64,000 bases of DNA from Pseudomonas sp. CBZ-4 (GTDB taxonomy: Bacteria > Pseudomonadota > Gammaproteobacteria > Pseudomonadales > Pseudomonadaceae): NCBI RefSeq assembly GCF_000346755.1, contig NZ_ANNV01000166.1:1-64000 (forward strand). Reading direction: 5' to 3'. Of this stretch, positions 53,208 through 61,603 are shown one piece after another. The position numbers and the translations under genes were made by a program. Position 1 is the stretch's first letter. The number at the start of each line of letters is the position of its first letter. A model generated the notes under the pieces. The model did no database searches and was not told the DNA's origin. It saw only the letters and a program-made list of their open reading frames with translations.

Positions 53208-53585
53208 CTAGAGCATCAGCCGCACGACCGACTGGCTCGGGTCGCGGGTTTTTCCGGCGGCTTTGAGTTCAGCCAAATAATCGGCCCACAGCGCGTCCTG
53301 GCGAACGGCCAGTTGGTAGAGGTAGTCCCAGGTGAACAGTCCGCTGTCATGGCCATCGTCGAAGGTCAATTTCAGTGCGTACTGGCCGGCCGGTTCGATC
53401 TTGGTCAGGCGCACGTTGAGCTTGCCGAATTGCAGGATCGGCTTGCCGTGGCCCTGGACCTCGGCGGAAGGCGAGTGGGTGCGCAGCAGCTCGGCGGGGA
53501 GTTGGTACACCTCGTCGGGACCGTAGGTGAGGCCGAGGGTGTTGGAGGTTTTGTGCAGGTTTACGGCAGTAGGGAATTTGGTCAT
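53208..53585 (-). CDS. DUF971 (gamma-butyrobetaine hydroxylase-like N-terminal domain) protein
   Basis: This 125-residue protein consists of a single DUF971 domain, with NTLGLTYGPDEVYQLPAELLR at the start (core TYGPDEVYQLP) and DGHDSGLFTWDYLYQLA near residue 78. The domain also occurs at the N-terminus of gamma-butyrobetaine hydroxylases and in some iron-sulphur assembly proteins. It conventionally sits between hslU and phaC1 in pseudomonads. Role unknown. Confidence 0.85.
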   Translation of the reverse strand: MTKFPTAVNLHKTSNTLGLTYGPDEVYQLPAELLRTHSPSAEVQGHGKPILQFGKLNVRLTKIEPAGQYALKLTFDDGHDSGLFTWDYLYQLAVRQDALWADYLAELKAAGKTRDPSQSVVRLML

Positions 53586-53616
53586 GGCGATAATCCTGAA
53601 GAAACCGGCTCAACAA

Positions 53617-53736
53617 TGTGGGAGCTGGCTTGTGTGGGAGCTGGCTTGCCTGCGATGGCATCACCTCGGTATCACTGATACACCGAGGTGCCTGCATCGC
53701 GGGCAAGCCCGGCTCCCACACAAGCCAGCTCCCACA
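53617..53736. repeat. Nested REPIN with duplicated ends on both sides
   Basis: An outer TGTGGGAGCTGGCTTG is joined to a full inner arm of the same sequence. On the other side the inner arm GGGCAAGCCCGGCTCCCACA is joined to an outer CAAGCCAGCTCCCACA. The outer ends are the GCT/AGC type while the inner right arm is a GCCCG variant, so two REP subtypes are nested. Confidence 0.88.
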
Positions 53737-53748
53737 CTTAAGTAGGGC

Positions 53749-55086
53749 TTACAGGATATAACGAGACAAGTCTTCGTTCTGCGCCAATTCGCCCAGATGG
53801 CTGTTGACGTAATCCGCGTCGATCTTGATCACTTCGCCATTCTGCGCACCGGCCAGGTCGCCGGCACTGAAGGACACTTCCTCGAGCAAACGCTCCAGCA
53901 AGGTGTGCAAACGACGCGCCCCGATGTTCTCGGTCTTCTCGTTGACCTGCCAGGCAATCTCCGCCAGGCGCTTGATGCCGTCCGGCTGGAACTCGATGCC
54001 CAGACCTTCGGTTTTCAGCAGCTCACGGTACTGCTCGGTGAGCGACGCATGCGGCTCGCTGAGGATGCGTTCGAAGTCGCCCGGGGTCAGCGCCTTGAGT
54101 TCCACGCGAATCGGCAGGCGGCCTTGCAGCTCCGGCACCAGGTCGCTTGGCTTGCTCAGGTGGAATGCACCGGAGGCAATAAACAGGATGTGGTCGGTCT
54201 TGACCATGCCCAGCTTGGTGTTCACCGTGCAGCCTTCGATCAGCGGCAGCAGGTCGCGCTGTACGCCTTCGCGGGAGACATCGACGCCACCGGAGTTGCC
54301 GCGCTTGGCCACCTTGTCGATCTCATCGATAAACACGATACCGTGCTGCTCGACGGCTTCCAGGGCCTTGGCCTTGAGTTCTTCCTCGTTCACCAGGCGC
54401 CCGGCTTCTTCGTCGCGCACCAGTTTCAGCGCTTCCTTCACCTTGAGCTTGCGGCTTTTCTTCTTGCCCTTGCCCATGTTGGCGAACAGGTTCTGCAACT
54501 GGCTGGTCATTTCTTCCATGCCAGGCGGCGCAGAGATATCGACGCCGGAGACTTCGGCCACTTCGATCTCGATTTCCTTGTCGTCCAGCTGGCCTTCACG
54601 CAGGCGCTTGCGGAACAGTTGGCGGGTGTTGCTATCCGAGCTCGGCGCGGGGTCTTCGTTGAAACCCATGCGTGCCGGTGGCAGCAGGGCGTCGAGGATG
54701 CGCTCTTCGGCGGCGTCTTCGGCGCGGTGGCTGACCTTGGTCATTTCCTGTTCGCGCAGCAGCTTCAGCGCGGCGTCGGCGAGGTCACGGATGATCGACT
54801 CGACGTCGCGGCCCACATAGCCCACTTCGGTGAACTTGGTGGCTTCGACCTTGATGAACGGCGCGTTGGCCAGCTTGGCCAGACGACGGGCGATTTCGGT
54901 TTTACCGACGCCGGTAGGACCGATCATCAGGATGTTCTTTGGCGTGACTTCAACACGCAGTTCTTCGGGCAGTTGCATCCGGCGCCAGCGGTTACGCAGC
55001 GCGATGGCAACGGCGCGCTTGGCATCGTCCTGGCCGATGATATGGCGGTTGAGTTCGTGGACGATTTCGCGGGGAGTCATGGACAT
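53749..55086 (-). CDS. hslU: HslU, ATPase of the HslUV protease
   Basis: HslU is the AAA+ unfoldase that feeds substrates to HslV. The 445-residue protein has Walker A GPTGVGKTEIAR near residue 60, an I-domain of about 110-230 rich in charge, Walker B IVFIDEIDK, the GAFHLSKPSDL sensor region, and the C-terminal DLSRYIL that docks into HslV. The ATG at 55086 matches the family start MSMTPREIVHEL. It follows hslV by 37 bases. Confidence 0.97.
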   Translation of the reverse strand: MSMTPREIVHELNRHIIGQDDAKRAVAIALRNRWRRMQLPEELRVEVTPKNILMIGPTGVGKTEIARRLAKLANAPFIKVEATKFTEVGYVGRDVESIIRDLADAALKLLREQEMTKVSHRAEDAAEERILDALLPPARMGFNEDPAPSSDSNTRQLFRKRLREGQLDDKEIEIEVAEVSGVDISAPPGMEEMTSQLQNLFANMGKGKKKSRKLKVKEALKLVRDEEAGRLVNEEELKAKALEAVEQHGIVFIDEIDKVAKRGNSGGVDVSREGVQRDLLPLIEGCTVNTKLGMVKTDHILFIASGAFHLSKPSDLVPELQGRLPIRVELKALTPGDFERILSEPHASLTEQYRELLKTEGLGIEFQPDGIKRLAEIAWQVNEKTENIGARRLHTLLERLLEEVSFSAGDLAGAQNGEVIKIDADYVNSHLGELAQNEDLSRYIL

Positions 55087-55123
55087 AGTGTTTGGCGGCC
55101 TCAAGCGGGAATAAGCCTACGGC

Positions 55124-55654
55124 TTACTCGGCGAGGTCCTGCTCCTCAATGGTCAGGTTGTGGTTGGTGAACACGCAGATATCGCCGGCGATGCCCAAGG
55201 CGGTCTCGACGATTTCACGGGCCGACAGGTCGGTTTTCTTCAACAGCGCGCTGGCCGCAGCCTGGGCGTAGCCGCCACCGGAACCCATGGCGATCAAGCC
55301 GTTTTCTGGCTCGACCACGTCACCGTTGCCGGTGATGATCAGGGAGGCGTCTTTGTTGGCCACGGCGAGCATGGCTTCCAGGCGGCTGAGGGAACGGTCG
55401 GTACGCCATTCCTTGGCGAGTTCGACCGCCGCGCGCACGAGGTGGCCCTGGTGTTTTTCCAGTTGGCCTTCGAAACGTTCGAACAGGGTGAAGGCGTCGG
55501 CGGTGGCACCGGCAAAACCGGCAAGCACCTGGCCGTGGTACAGGCGGCGCACTTTCTTGGCGTTGCCTTTCATCACGGTGTTGCCGAGGGAAACCTGGCC
55601 GTCGCCGCCCATGACGACTTTGCCGTGGCGACGTACTGAAACGATGGTGGTCAA
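55124..55654 (-). CDS. hslV: HslV, peptidase of the HslUV protease
   Basis: HslV is the proteasome-like peptidase, 176 residues, with the N-terminal Thr nucleophile exposed after Met removal (TTIVSVRRHG) and the glycine-rich GSGGGYAQAAASAL. No ATG is available; the start must be the TTG at 55654, which puts Thr at position 2 and has GGAG upstream. A longer frame upstream covers a REPIN and is not real. Confidence 0.95.
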   Translation of the reverse strand: MTTIVSVRRHGKVVMGGDGQVSLGNTVMKGNAKKVRRLYHGQVLAGFAGATADAFTLFERFEGQLEKHQGHLVRAAVELAKEWRTDRSLSRLEAMLAVANKDASLIITGNGDVVEPENGLIAMGSGGGYAQAAASALLKKTDLSAREIVETALGIAGDICVFTNHNLTIEEQDLAE

Positions 55655-55799
55655 GGGGAGAGTCTCCACGCAGCGGGGCGAAAATGCCCTGGTGAAAACT
55701 GATATGGGGGTGGTGGGGGGGATTTCAACCGTGGGGGTGGTGTGCGGACGAGTGGTGTGTATTGATCTGACACATTCTTCAGAACACCCAGAAACCAAA

Positions 55800-55890
55800 T
55801 GTGGGAGCTGGCTTGCCTGCGATAGCGGTGTGTCAGTCACTGAAAATATTGACTGTTACACCGCTATCGCAGGCAAGCCAGCTCCCACAT
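55800..55890. repeat. REPIN (inverted REP pair)
   Basis: An inward-facing pair of TGTGGGAGCTGGCTTGCCTG arms lies between hslV and the SPOR-domain gene, with a core of about 40 bases. Confidence 0.9.
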
Positions 55891-55901
55891 TTTGATCGGT
55901 G

Positions 55902-56603
55902 TCAGCGGCTCTGGCGTTGTTGTAACAACAGGTTGCTAAACCCAGCGCCGGCCAGTTGCTTCTGTGCCACGGTCAGCTGTTCACGGTTGCTGAACGGCCC
56001 CACCAGCACGCGATACCAGGTCGCGTCCTTCACCGTGCCGGACTCCACCGTCACCGCCTGGCCCAGCAGAATGATCTGCGCCCGTACGCGATCCGCATCC
56101 GCCTGCTTGGGGAACGAGCCCGCTTGCAGGAAGAACTTGGTCACCGGCGCTGCCTTGGTTTCGGCAACCGGCGGCGGTGGCGGTGGGGTGATCCCGGCCA
56201 AGGCGGCCTGGGCACGTGCCGTGTCGATCTTCGCCGCTTCCGCTGGGGTCACCGGGGTGGTCGGCACTTGTGGCGTCGGCAGGGTTTTCTCCGGCACGGC
56301 GTCAGGCGGCACGATCACTTCCGATTCCGGCAGCAGGGTGTAGAAGTCGTACTTCGGCTTCACCGGTGCCGTCGGGCTCGGCGCAGTCTTGTTGGCTTCG
56401 GCCATTTTCGTGGCCTTCTGCTGTTCCTGCTTGACCCGTTTGACGTCGTCGCCCTTGCCCGGGTCCAGCTTCATCAGGAACACGATAAACGCGCCCACGG
56501 TAAGACCGATGGCCATCCACAACCAGCCCGGAATCGGCTTCTTCGCCGGGGCCTGGTAGCGGCTGGCGCCGCGCTTGGGTGCAGGTTTTTTCTTGGCAGC
56601 CAA
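55902..56603 (-). CDS. SPOR-domain cell division protein (FtsN-like)
   Basis: This 233-residue bitopic protein has a basic cytoplasmic N-terminus (KKKPAPKRGASRYQ), one helix (WLWMAIGLTVGAFIVFLM), a Pro/Ala-rich periplasmic linker and a C-terminal SPOR domain from about 155 (FLQAGSFPKQADADRVRAQI, WYRVLVGPF) that binds denuded peptidoglycan at division sites. The start is a TTG one base after the argS stop, with GGAG inside the argS end, so translation is coupled. Confidence 0.88.
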   Translation of the reverse strand: MAAKKKPAPKRGASRYQAPAKKPIPGWLWMAIGLTVGAFIVFLMKLDPGKGDDVKRVKQEQQKATKMAEANKTAPSPTAPVKPKYDFYTLLPESEVIVPPDAVPEKTLPTPQVPTTPVTPAEAAKIDTARAQAALAGITPPPPPPVAETKAAPVTKFFLQAGSFPKQADADRVRAQIILLGQAVTVESGTVKDATWYRVLVGPFSNREQLTVAQKQLAGAGFSNLLLQQRQSR

Positions 56604-56604
56604 C

Positions 56605-58341
56605 TTACATGCGCTCCAGGGTTTCCAGGCCCAGCAGTTCCAGGCCTTGCTTGAGGGTACGTCCCGCCAGGGCGGCGAGGCGCAGGCGGCTTTGCTTCTG
56701 GGCTTCGTCGTCGGCGGTGAGGATCGGGCAGTTCTCGTAGAAGCTGGAGAACAGGCCGGCGACTTCGTACAGGTAGGTGCAGAGGATGTGCGGTGTGCCT
56801 TTCTCGCCGACGCTGTTCAGCACTTCGCCGAATTGCGCCAGCTTGGCGGCGAGTTCCTGTTCGTGCGGGGCATCCAGCACGATCTGGCCTTCCACTTCGC
56901 TGAAATCCTTGCCCAGCTTGCGGAACACGCCGGCCACACGGGTATAGGCGTACAGCAGGTACGGCGCGGTGTTGCCTTCGAAGTTGAGCATCAGCTCGAA
57001 GTTGAAGCTGTAGTCGCTGGTGCGGTGCTTGGACAGGTCGGCGTATTTCACCGCGCCAATGCCCACCACGCGGGCGATGTTGCGCAGGTCGGCCTCGGCC
57101 AGTTCCGGGTTCTTTTCCTTCACCAGGTTGTAGGCACGTTCCTGGGCTTCGTTGAGCAGGTCGATCAGCTTCACGGTGCCGCCGTCGCGGGTCTTGAACG
57201 GGCGGCCGTCGGCGCCGTTCATGGTGCCGAAGCCCATGTGTTCCATGTGCATCGGGTGGGTGATGAAACCCGCGCGACGTGCCACTTCGAACACCTGCTG
57301 GAAGTGCAGGGCCTGGCGCTGGTCGACGAAGTACAGCGCACGGTCGGCCTTGAGCACACCGCTGCGGTAGCGCACGGCCGCCAGGTCGGTGGTGGCGTAC
57401 AGGTAGCCGCCATCGGCCTTGACGATGATCACCGGCAGCGGCTCGCCTTCGGCGGTCTTGAATTCTTCGAGGAACACGCACTGCGCGCCGTTGCTTTCTA
57501 CCAGCAGGCCCTTGGCCTTGAGGTCGTTGACCACATTGATCAGGTCGTCGTTGTAGGCGCTTTCGCCCATCACGTCGGCCATGGTCAGTTTGACGTTGAG
57601 CAGTTCGTAGATTTCCTGGCAGTGAGACAGGGAAATCTCGCGGAAGCGGCCCCACAGCTCCAGGCATTCCGGGTCGCCGGCTTGCAGCTTGACCACCAGG
57701 CCACGGGCGCGGTCGGCGAACTCTTCGGACTCGTCGAAGCGCTTCTTCGCAGCGCGGTAGAAGTTTTCCAGGTCCGACAGCTCGTTGCTGGTGATCGGGT
57801 TTTCTTGCAGGTAGGCCATCAGCATGCCGAACTGGGTGCCCCAGTCGCCCACGTGGTTCTGACGGATCACGGTGTCGCCGAGGAACTCCAGCACCCGCGC
57901 CACGCCGTCGCCAATGATGGTGGAGCGCAGGTGGCCGACGTGCATTTCCTTGGCCAGGTTCGGCGCCGACAGGTCAATGGCCACGCGTTGCAGCGGGCCG
58001 GCCTTGCGCACGCCGATCTTGGCGTCGGCCAGGGCCGCGTCCAGGCGCGAAGCCAGGGCCTGGGTGTTCTGGAAGAAGTTGATAAAGCCCGGGCCGGCGA
58101 TTTCGGCCTTGGTGACGCTCTCGTCGGCCGGCAGCGCGGCGATGATTTTTTCCGCGAGGTCACGGGGCTTCATGCCCGCGGGCTTGGACAGCATCATCGC
58201 GATGTTGCTGGCGAAGTCGCCGTGGGTCTTGTCGCGGGTGTTTTCCACCTGGATCGCCGGCGTCAGGCCTTCAGGCAACACACCTTCGTTGACGAGTTGG
58301 GTGAGGGCTTGTTGGATCAGCTGGCGAATGGTGTCTTTCAT
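56605..58341 (-). CDS. argS: Arginyl-tRNA synthetase
   Basis: ArgS charges tRNA-Arg. The 578-residue class I synthetase has an N-terminal Add-1 domain, the HIGH-type motif HVGHLRSTIIGD near residue 127, the Rossmann core, and the C-terminal DALR anticodon-binding domain ending LGLETLERM. The ATG at 58341 is chosen; a short upstream extension lacks support. Priming is not affected by the neighbouring REP. Confidence 0.97.
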   Translation of the reverse strand: MKDTIRQLIQQALTQLVNEGVLPEGLTPAIQVENTRDKTHGDFASNIAMMLSKPAGMKPRDLAEKIIAALPADESVTKAEIAGPGFINFFQNTQALASRLDAALADAKIGVRKAGPLQRVAIDLSAPNLAKEMHVGHLRSTIIGDGVARVLEFLGDTVIRQNHVGDWGTQFGMLMAYLQENPITSNELSDLENFYRAAKKRFDESEEFADRARGLVVKLQAGDPECLELWGRFREISLSHCQEIYELLNVKLTMADVMGESAYNDDLINVVNDLKAKGLLVESNGAQCVFLEEFKTAEGEPLPVIIVKADGGYLYATTDLAAVRYRSGVLKADRALYFVDQRQALHFQQVFEVARRAGFITHPMHMEHMGFGTMNGADGRPFKTRDGGTVKLIDLLNEAQERAYNLVKEKNPELAEADLRNIARVVGIGAVKYADLSKHRTSDYSFNFELMLNFEGNTAPYLLYAYTRVAGVFRKLGKDFSEVEGQIVLDAPHEQELAAKLAQFGEVLNSVGEKGTPHILCTYLYEVAGLFSSFYENCPILTADDEAQKQSRLRLAALAGRTLKQGLELLGLETLERM

Positions 58342-58405
58342 GGTGTTCTCTTTGTGCCGCAAGCGACAGCGCGCGATGCGCGGGTGGAAAAACTGGGCAT
58401 TATCC

Positions 58406-58484
58406 GTGGGGAGGGCGGGCTTGCCAACCGTTCAGACGGGTTGGCGGACCTGCGGGCCTCATTGCGGGCACGCCCGCTCCCACA
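58406..58484. repeat. Degenerate REP pair between argS and priA
   Basis: GTGGGGAGGGCGGGCTTGCC on the left and GGGCACGCCCGCTCCCACA on the right form a diverged, inward-facing pair around an imperfect core. Both arms carry substitutions compared with the other copies. Confidence 0.65.
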
Positions 58485-58519
58485 TTTAAGGGTGTTCACA
58501 ATTCAAACTGTGGAGTGGA

Positions 58520-60739
58520 TCAATACAAATCCACGGGGTCCACATCCATCGACCATCGCACCTGCCGGCCGCTGGGCATTTGCTCCAGGGCAAGTAACAG
58601 GCTACTTAACAGCCGATGCAGGGGCGCGCGGGACGTTGCCTGCAAGAGTAGCTGAGCGCGATAGCGCCCGGCGCGGCGCTCCATGGGCGCGGGCACCGGG
58701 CCGAGCAGTTCGATGCCGGTCAGACCCAGTTCGCCGAGCAAACGTTCGGCTGCGCTGCATGCTTCGTCGAGGAAACCTTCGGCCTGCCCCGGTTTATGCG
58801 CTTCGGCGCGCAGCAGGGCCAGATGGGAAAACGGCGGCAGGCCGGCGGAGCGGCGCTCGCTCAAGGCCTGCTCGGCGAAGGCAAAGTAGCCTTGTTCTGT
58901 CAGTTGGATCAGCAGCGGGTGGTCGGCCAGGTGGGTCTGGATAATCACTCGGCCGGGTTCTTCAGCGCGCCCGGCGCGGCCGGCGACCTGCACGATCAGT
59001 TGCGCCATGCGCTCGCTGGCGCGGAAGTCGCCGGAGAACAGACCGCCGTCGGCATCCAGGATCGATACCAGGGTCACCCGTGGAAAGTGGTGCCCTTTGG
59101 CAAGCATCTGCGTGCCGATCAGGATGCACGGCTGGCCTTTCTGGATAGTGGCGAACAGCTGGTTCATCGCGTCTTTGCGCGAGGTGCTGTCGCGGTCAAC
59201 CCGCAGCACCGGGAAGTCCGGGAACAGAATGCCCAGGCGCTCCTCGGCGCGCTCGGTGCCCGCGCCGACCGGTCGCAGGTCCACTTTGCCGCACTGCGGG
59301 CAGTGGCGCGGTACCCGTTCCACATGGCCGCAGTGGTGGCAGCGCAACTCGCCGTGGCGCTGGTGCACGGTCATGCGCGCGTCGCAGCGCTCGCACTCGG
59401 ACATCCAGCCGCAGTCATGGCACAACAGCGTCGGCGCAAAGCCACGACGGTTGAGGAACACCAGCACTTGCTGGCCGGCGGCGAGGGTCTGGCCGATGGC
59501 TTGTTGCATCGGCCCGGAAATACCGCTGTCCAGCGGGCGGCTTTTTACATCCAGGCGTAGGAAACGTGGCTGTTTGGCGCCACCCGCGCGCTCGTTGAGG
59601 CGTAGGAGGCCGTAACGACCGGTGTAGGCGTTGTGCAGGCTTTCCAGGGACGGCGTGGCCGAGCCGAGCACAATCGGGATGTTTTCCTGGCGCGCGCGCA
59701 CCAGCGCCAGGTCGCGGGCGTGGTAGCGCAGGCCTTCCTGCTGTTTATAAGAACCGTCGTGCTCCTCGTCGATGATGATCAGCCCGGGGTTTTTCATCGG
59801 GGTGAACAGTGCCGAACGGGTGCCGATAATAATGTCGGCCTCACCGTCCCGCGCCGCCAGCCACGACTCCAGGCGTTCGCGGTCATTGACCGCCGAGTGC
59901 ACCAGGGCGATGCGCGCATTGAAGCGTTGCTCGAAGCGCGCCAGGGTCTGCGGGCCGAGGTTGATCTCCGGGATCAATACCAGCGCCTGCTTGCCGGCTT
60001 GCAGGGTTTCGCGGATCAGCTGCAAATACACTTCGGTCTTGCCGCTGCCGGTGACGCCGGCCAGCAGGAACGCGTGGAAGCTGTCGAAGCCTGCGCGGAT
60101 CGCCTCGTAGGCGGCGCGTTGTTCGGGGTTCAACGGCAATTCCGGCTGGGCCAGCCAGTGTTCGTGGCGCGGGTCGGGGGCGTGCTTGCGGATTTCCACC
60201 TGCACCAGGTCCTTGGCGAGCAGCAGGTCGAGACTGTCTTTGCTCAGCATCAGCTTGCTTAACAACTGATGGGCCACGCCGTGGGGATGTTGCGCCAGGG
60301 TTGCCAGGGCTTCGCGCTGGCGCGGGGCGCGGGCGATGCGCGGGTCGTCGAGGCGCGCGCCGGGTGCCGCCGACCAGAAACGCTCCTGGCGCGCCTCGGC
60401 CAGTTCGCCCTGGCGCAGCAGCACCGGCAGCGCCCAGCTCAGGGTGTCGCCGAGGCTGTGCTGGTAATACTGGGCCGTCCACAGGCACAGCTTGAACAGG
60501 GCGGGCGGCAGCGGCGGCGTGGCGTCGAGGATCGCCAGCGCCGGCTTGAGCTTTTCGGCGGGCACTTCGCTGTGGTCGGCGACTTCCACCAGGATGCCGA
60601 TCATTTCCCGCCGGCCAAACGGCACCCGCACCCGCATGCCCGGCTGCAACTGCGCCCGCAGCACGCCGGCCGGGGCACGGTAATCGAACAGGCGGCGCAG
60701 GGGCGAGGGCAGGGCTAGGCGCAAAATGGCGTCGGGCAC
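58520..60739 (-). CDS. priA: Primosomal replication restart helicase PriA
   Basis: PriA recognises stalled forks and reloads the replisome. The 739-residue protein has an N-terminal DNA-binding domain, Walker A GVTGSGKTEVY near residue 235, the IDEEHDGSYK helicase box, and zinc-binding cysteines in CHDCGWMSECERC, CHHCGH and CPQCGK. The C-terminal helicase part includes VAGRAGRAEEPG. It starts at a GTG. Confidence 0.96.
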   Translation of the reverse strand: MPDAILRLALPSPLRRLFDYRAPAGVLRAQLQPGMRVRVPFGRREMIGILVEVADHSEVPAEKLKPALAILDATPPLPPALFKLCLWTAQYYQHSLGDTLSWALPVLLRQGELAEARQERFWSAAPGARLDDPRIARAPRQREALATLAQHPHGVAHQLLSKLMLSKDSLDLLLAKDLVQVEIRKHAPDPRHEHWLAQPELPLNPEQRAAYEAIRAGFDSFHAFLLAGVTGSGKTEVYLQLIRETLQAGKQALVLIPEINLGPQTLARFEQRFNARIALVHSAVNDRERLESWLAARDGEADIIIGTRSALFTPMKNPGLIIIDEEHDGSYKQQEGLRYHARDLALVRARQENIPIVLGSATPSLESLHNAYTGRYGLLRLNERAGGAKQPRFLRLDVKSRPLDSGISGPMQQAIGQTLAAGQQVLVFLNRRGFAPTLLCHDCGWMSECERCDARMTVHQRHGELRCHHCGHVERVPRHCPQCGKVDLRPVGAGTERAEERLGILFPDFPVLRVDRDSTSRKDAMNQLFATIQKGQPCILIGTQMLAKGHHFPRVTLVSILDADGGLFSGDFRASERMAQLIVQVAGRAGRAEEPGRVIIQTHLADHPLLIQLTEQGYFAFAEQALSERRSAGLPPFSHLALLRAEAHKPGQAEGFLDEACSAAERLLGELGLTGIELLGPVPAPMERRAGRYRAQLLLQATSRAPLHRLLSSLLLALEQMPSGRQVRWSMDVDPVDLY

Positions 60740-60827
60740 GCGGGGGTCTCATCTATATAGGCAGGCGGTGGCGCAGGGGCGGGAGCCTAGCAGACCTGCG
60801 ATAGAGGTGTCCCGTCTCGGGTGCTTC

Positions 60828-60919
60828 TGTGGGAGCCGGGCTTGCCCGCGATGGCGTCATATCAGTCGCAGGGTTGGGTGTCTGACACACCGCTATCGCG
60901 GGCAAGCCCAGCTCCCACA
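60828..60919. repeat. REPIN of the GCCGGGC/GCCCG subtype
   Basis: TGTGGGAGCCGGGCTTGCCC on the left and GGGCAAGCCCAGCTCCCACA on the right face inward. The arms are the GCCCGCG subtype, unlike most other copies in the window. The rest of the 346-base priA-rpmE gap holds the rpmE promoter and no gene. Confidence 0.88.
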
Positions 60920-60988
60920 TGGATTGTGGCAAGCCAGTAGTTTCTGATGAAAGGCGCTTATCCGCGTGGAATCAGCCGGCAGCGCCGC

Positions 60989-61016
60989 TTGCGCGTTTAA
61001 AAAGGTCTGGTAGAAT
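60989..61016 (+). promoter_or_regulatory. Sigma-70 promoter of rpmE
   Basis: TTGCGC and TAGAAT are separated by 16 bases, about 70 bases before the rpmE start codon. The -10 box has five of six consensus bases and the -35 box four of six. Confidence 0.6.
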
Positions 61017-61085
61017 CCGCGGCCTAATTACGTGCGGTATTCGACAATAGTGTCGAGTGGCGGCACGCTAGCCCGAGGAAGTGCC

Positions 61086-61316
61086 ATGAAAGCCGATATC
61101 CATCCAGCGTACGAAACCATCGAAGTAACTTGCAGCTGCGGCAACAAGTTCGAAACTCGTTCGAACCTGTGCAAGCCACTGGGTACTGACGTATGCAACG
61201 AGTGCCACCCGTTCTACACCGGTAAGCAGAAGACTCTGGACACCGGCGGCCGCGTACAGCGCTTTGCTGACCGTTTCGGCGCTTTCGGCAAGAAGGCTGC
61301 TACTCCAGCAGAGTAA
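61086..61316 (+). CDS. rpmE: 50S ribosomal protein L31
   Basis: L31, 76 residues, is a large-subunit protein contributing to the inter-subunit bridge. It is the zinc-binding C+ form with Cys16, Cys18, Cys37 and Cys40 (CSC and CNEC). The ATG at 61086 follows GAGGAAG; upstream ATGs in frame are not needed. A strong terminator follows. Confidence 0.96.
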   Translation: MKADIHPAYETIEVTCSCGNKFETRSNLCKPLGTDVCNECHPFYTGKQKTLDTGGRVQRFADRFGAFGKKAATPAE

Positions 61317-61320
61317 GCCT

Positions 61321-61381
61321 GAAAAACCCCCTGGGTTTTTCCCGCTGAAAAAAGAGGCGCCCCCCGTGGGCGCCTTTTTTG
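61321..61381 (+). terminator. Terminator region after rpmE
   Basis: A first hairpin (GAAAAACCC paired with GGGTTTTTC, 61321-61341) is followed by a stronger one (AGGCGCCC paired with GGGCGCCT and a T6 run, 61354-61380). The second is a classic intrinsic terminator. The remaining bases to 61603 hold the maeB promoter area with no clear boxes. Confidence 0.85.
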
Positions 61382-61603
61382 TGCCTGGAATTTGATAAAA
61401 ACCACTTGAATCGACGTTTAAATAAAAAATTGTAGACATTTTTTAAATCGATTGTGAACAGTTGAGCCCTTGTATCCCGTGGCCTTAGACCAAAGTACGG
61501 CGCTCTGGGGCCTTGACACCGGTGACTACCCAGTCTTGTAGGGACTTTACGACACGCGTATCCTCGGCGGTCCGTCGACCAACAGTAAAAGCGGAATGCC
61601 GAT

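Noticed and set aside
55655..55840. 62-residue extension of hslV
   Set aside because: It would translate a REPIN and move the catalytic Thr away from the N-terminus.
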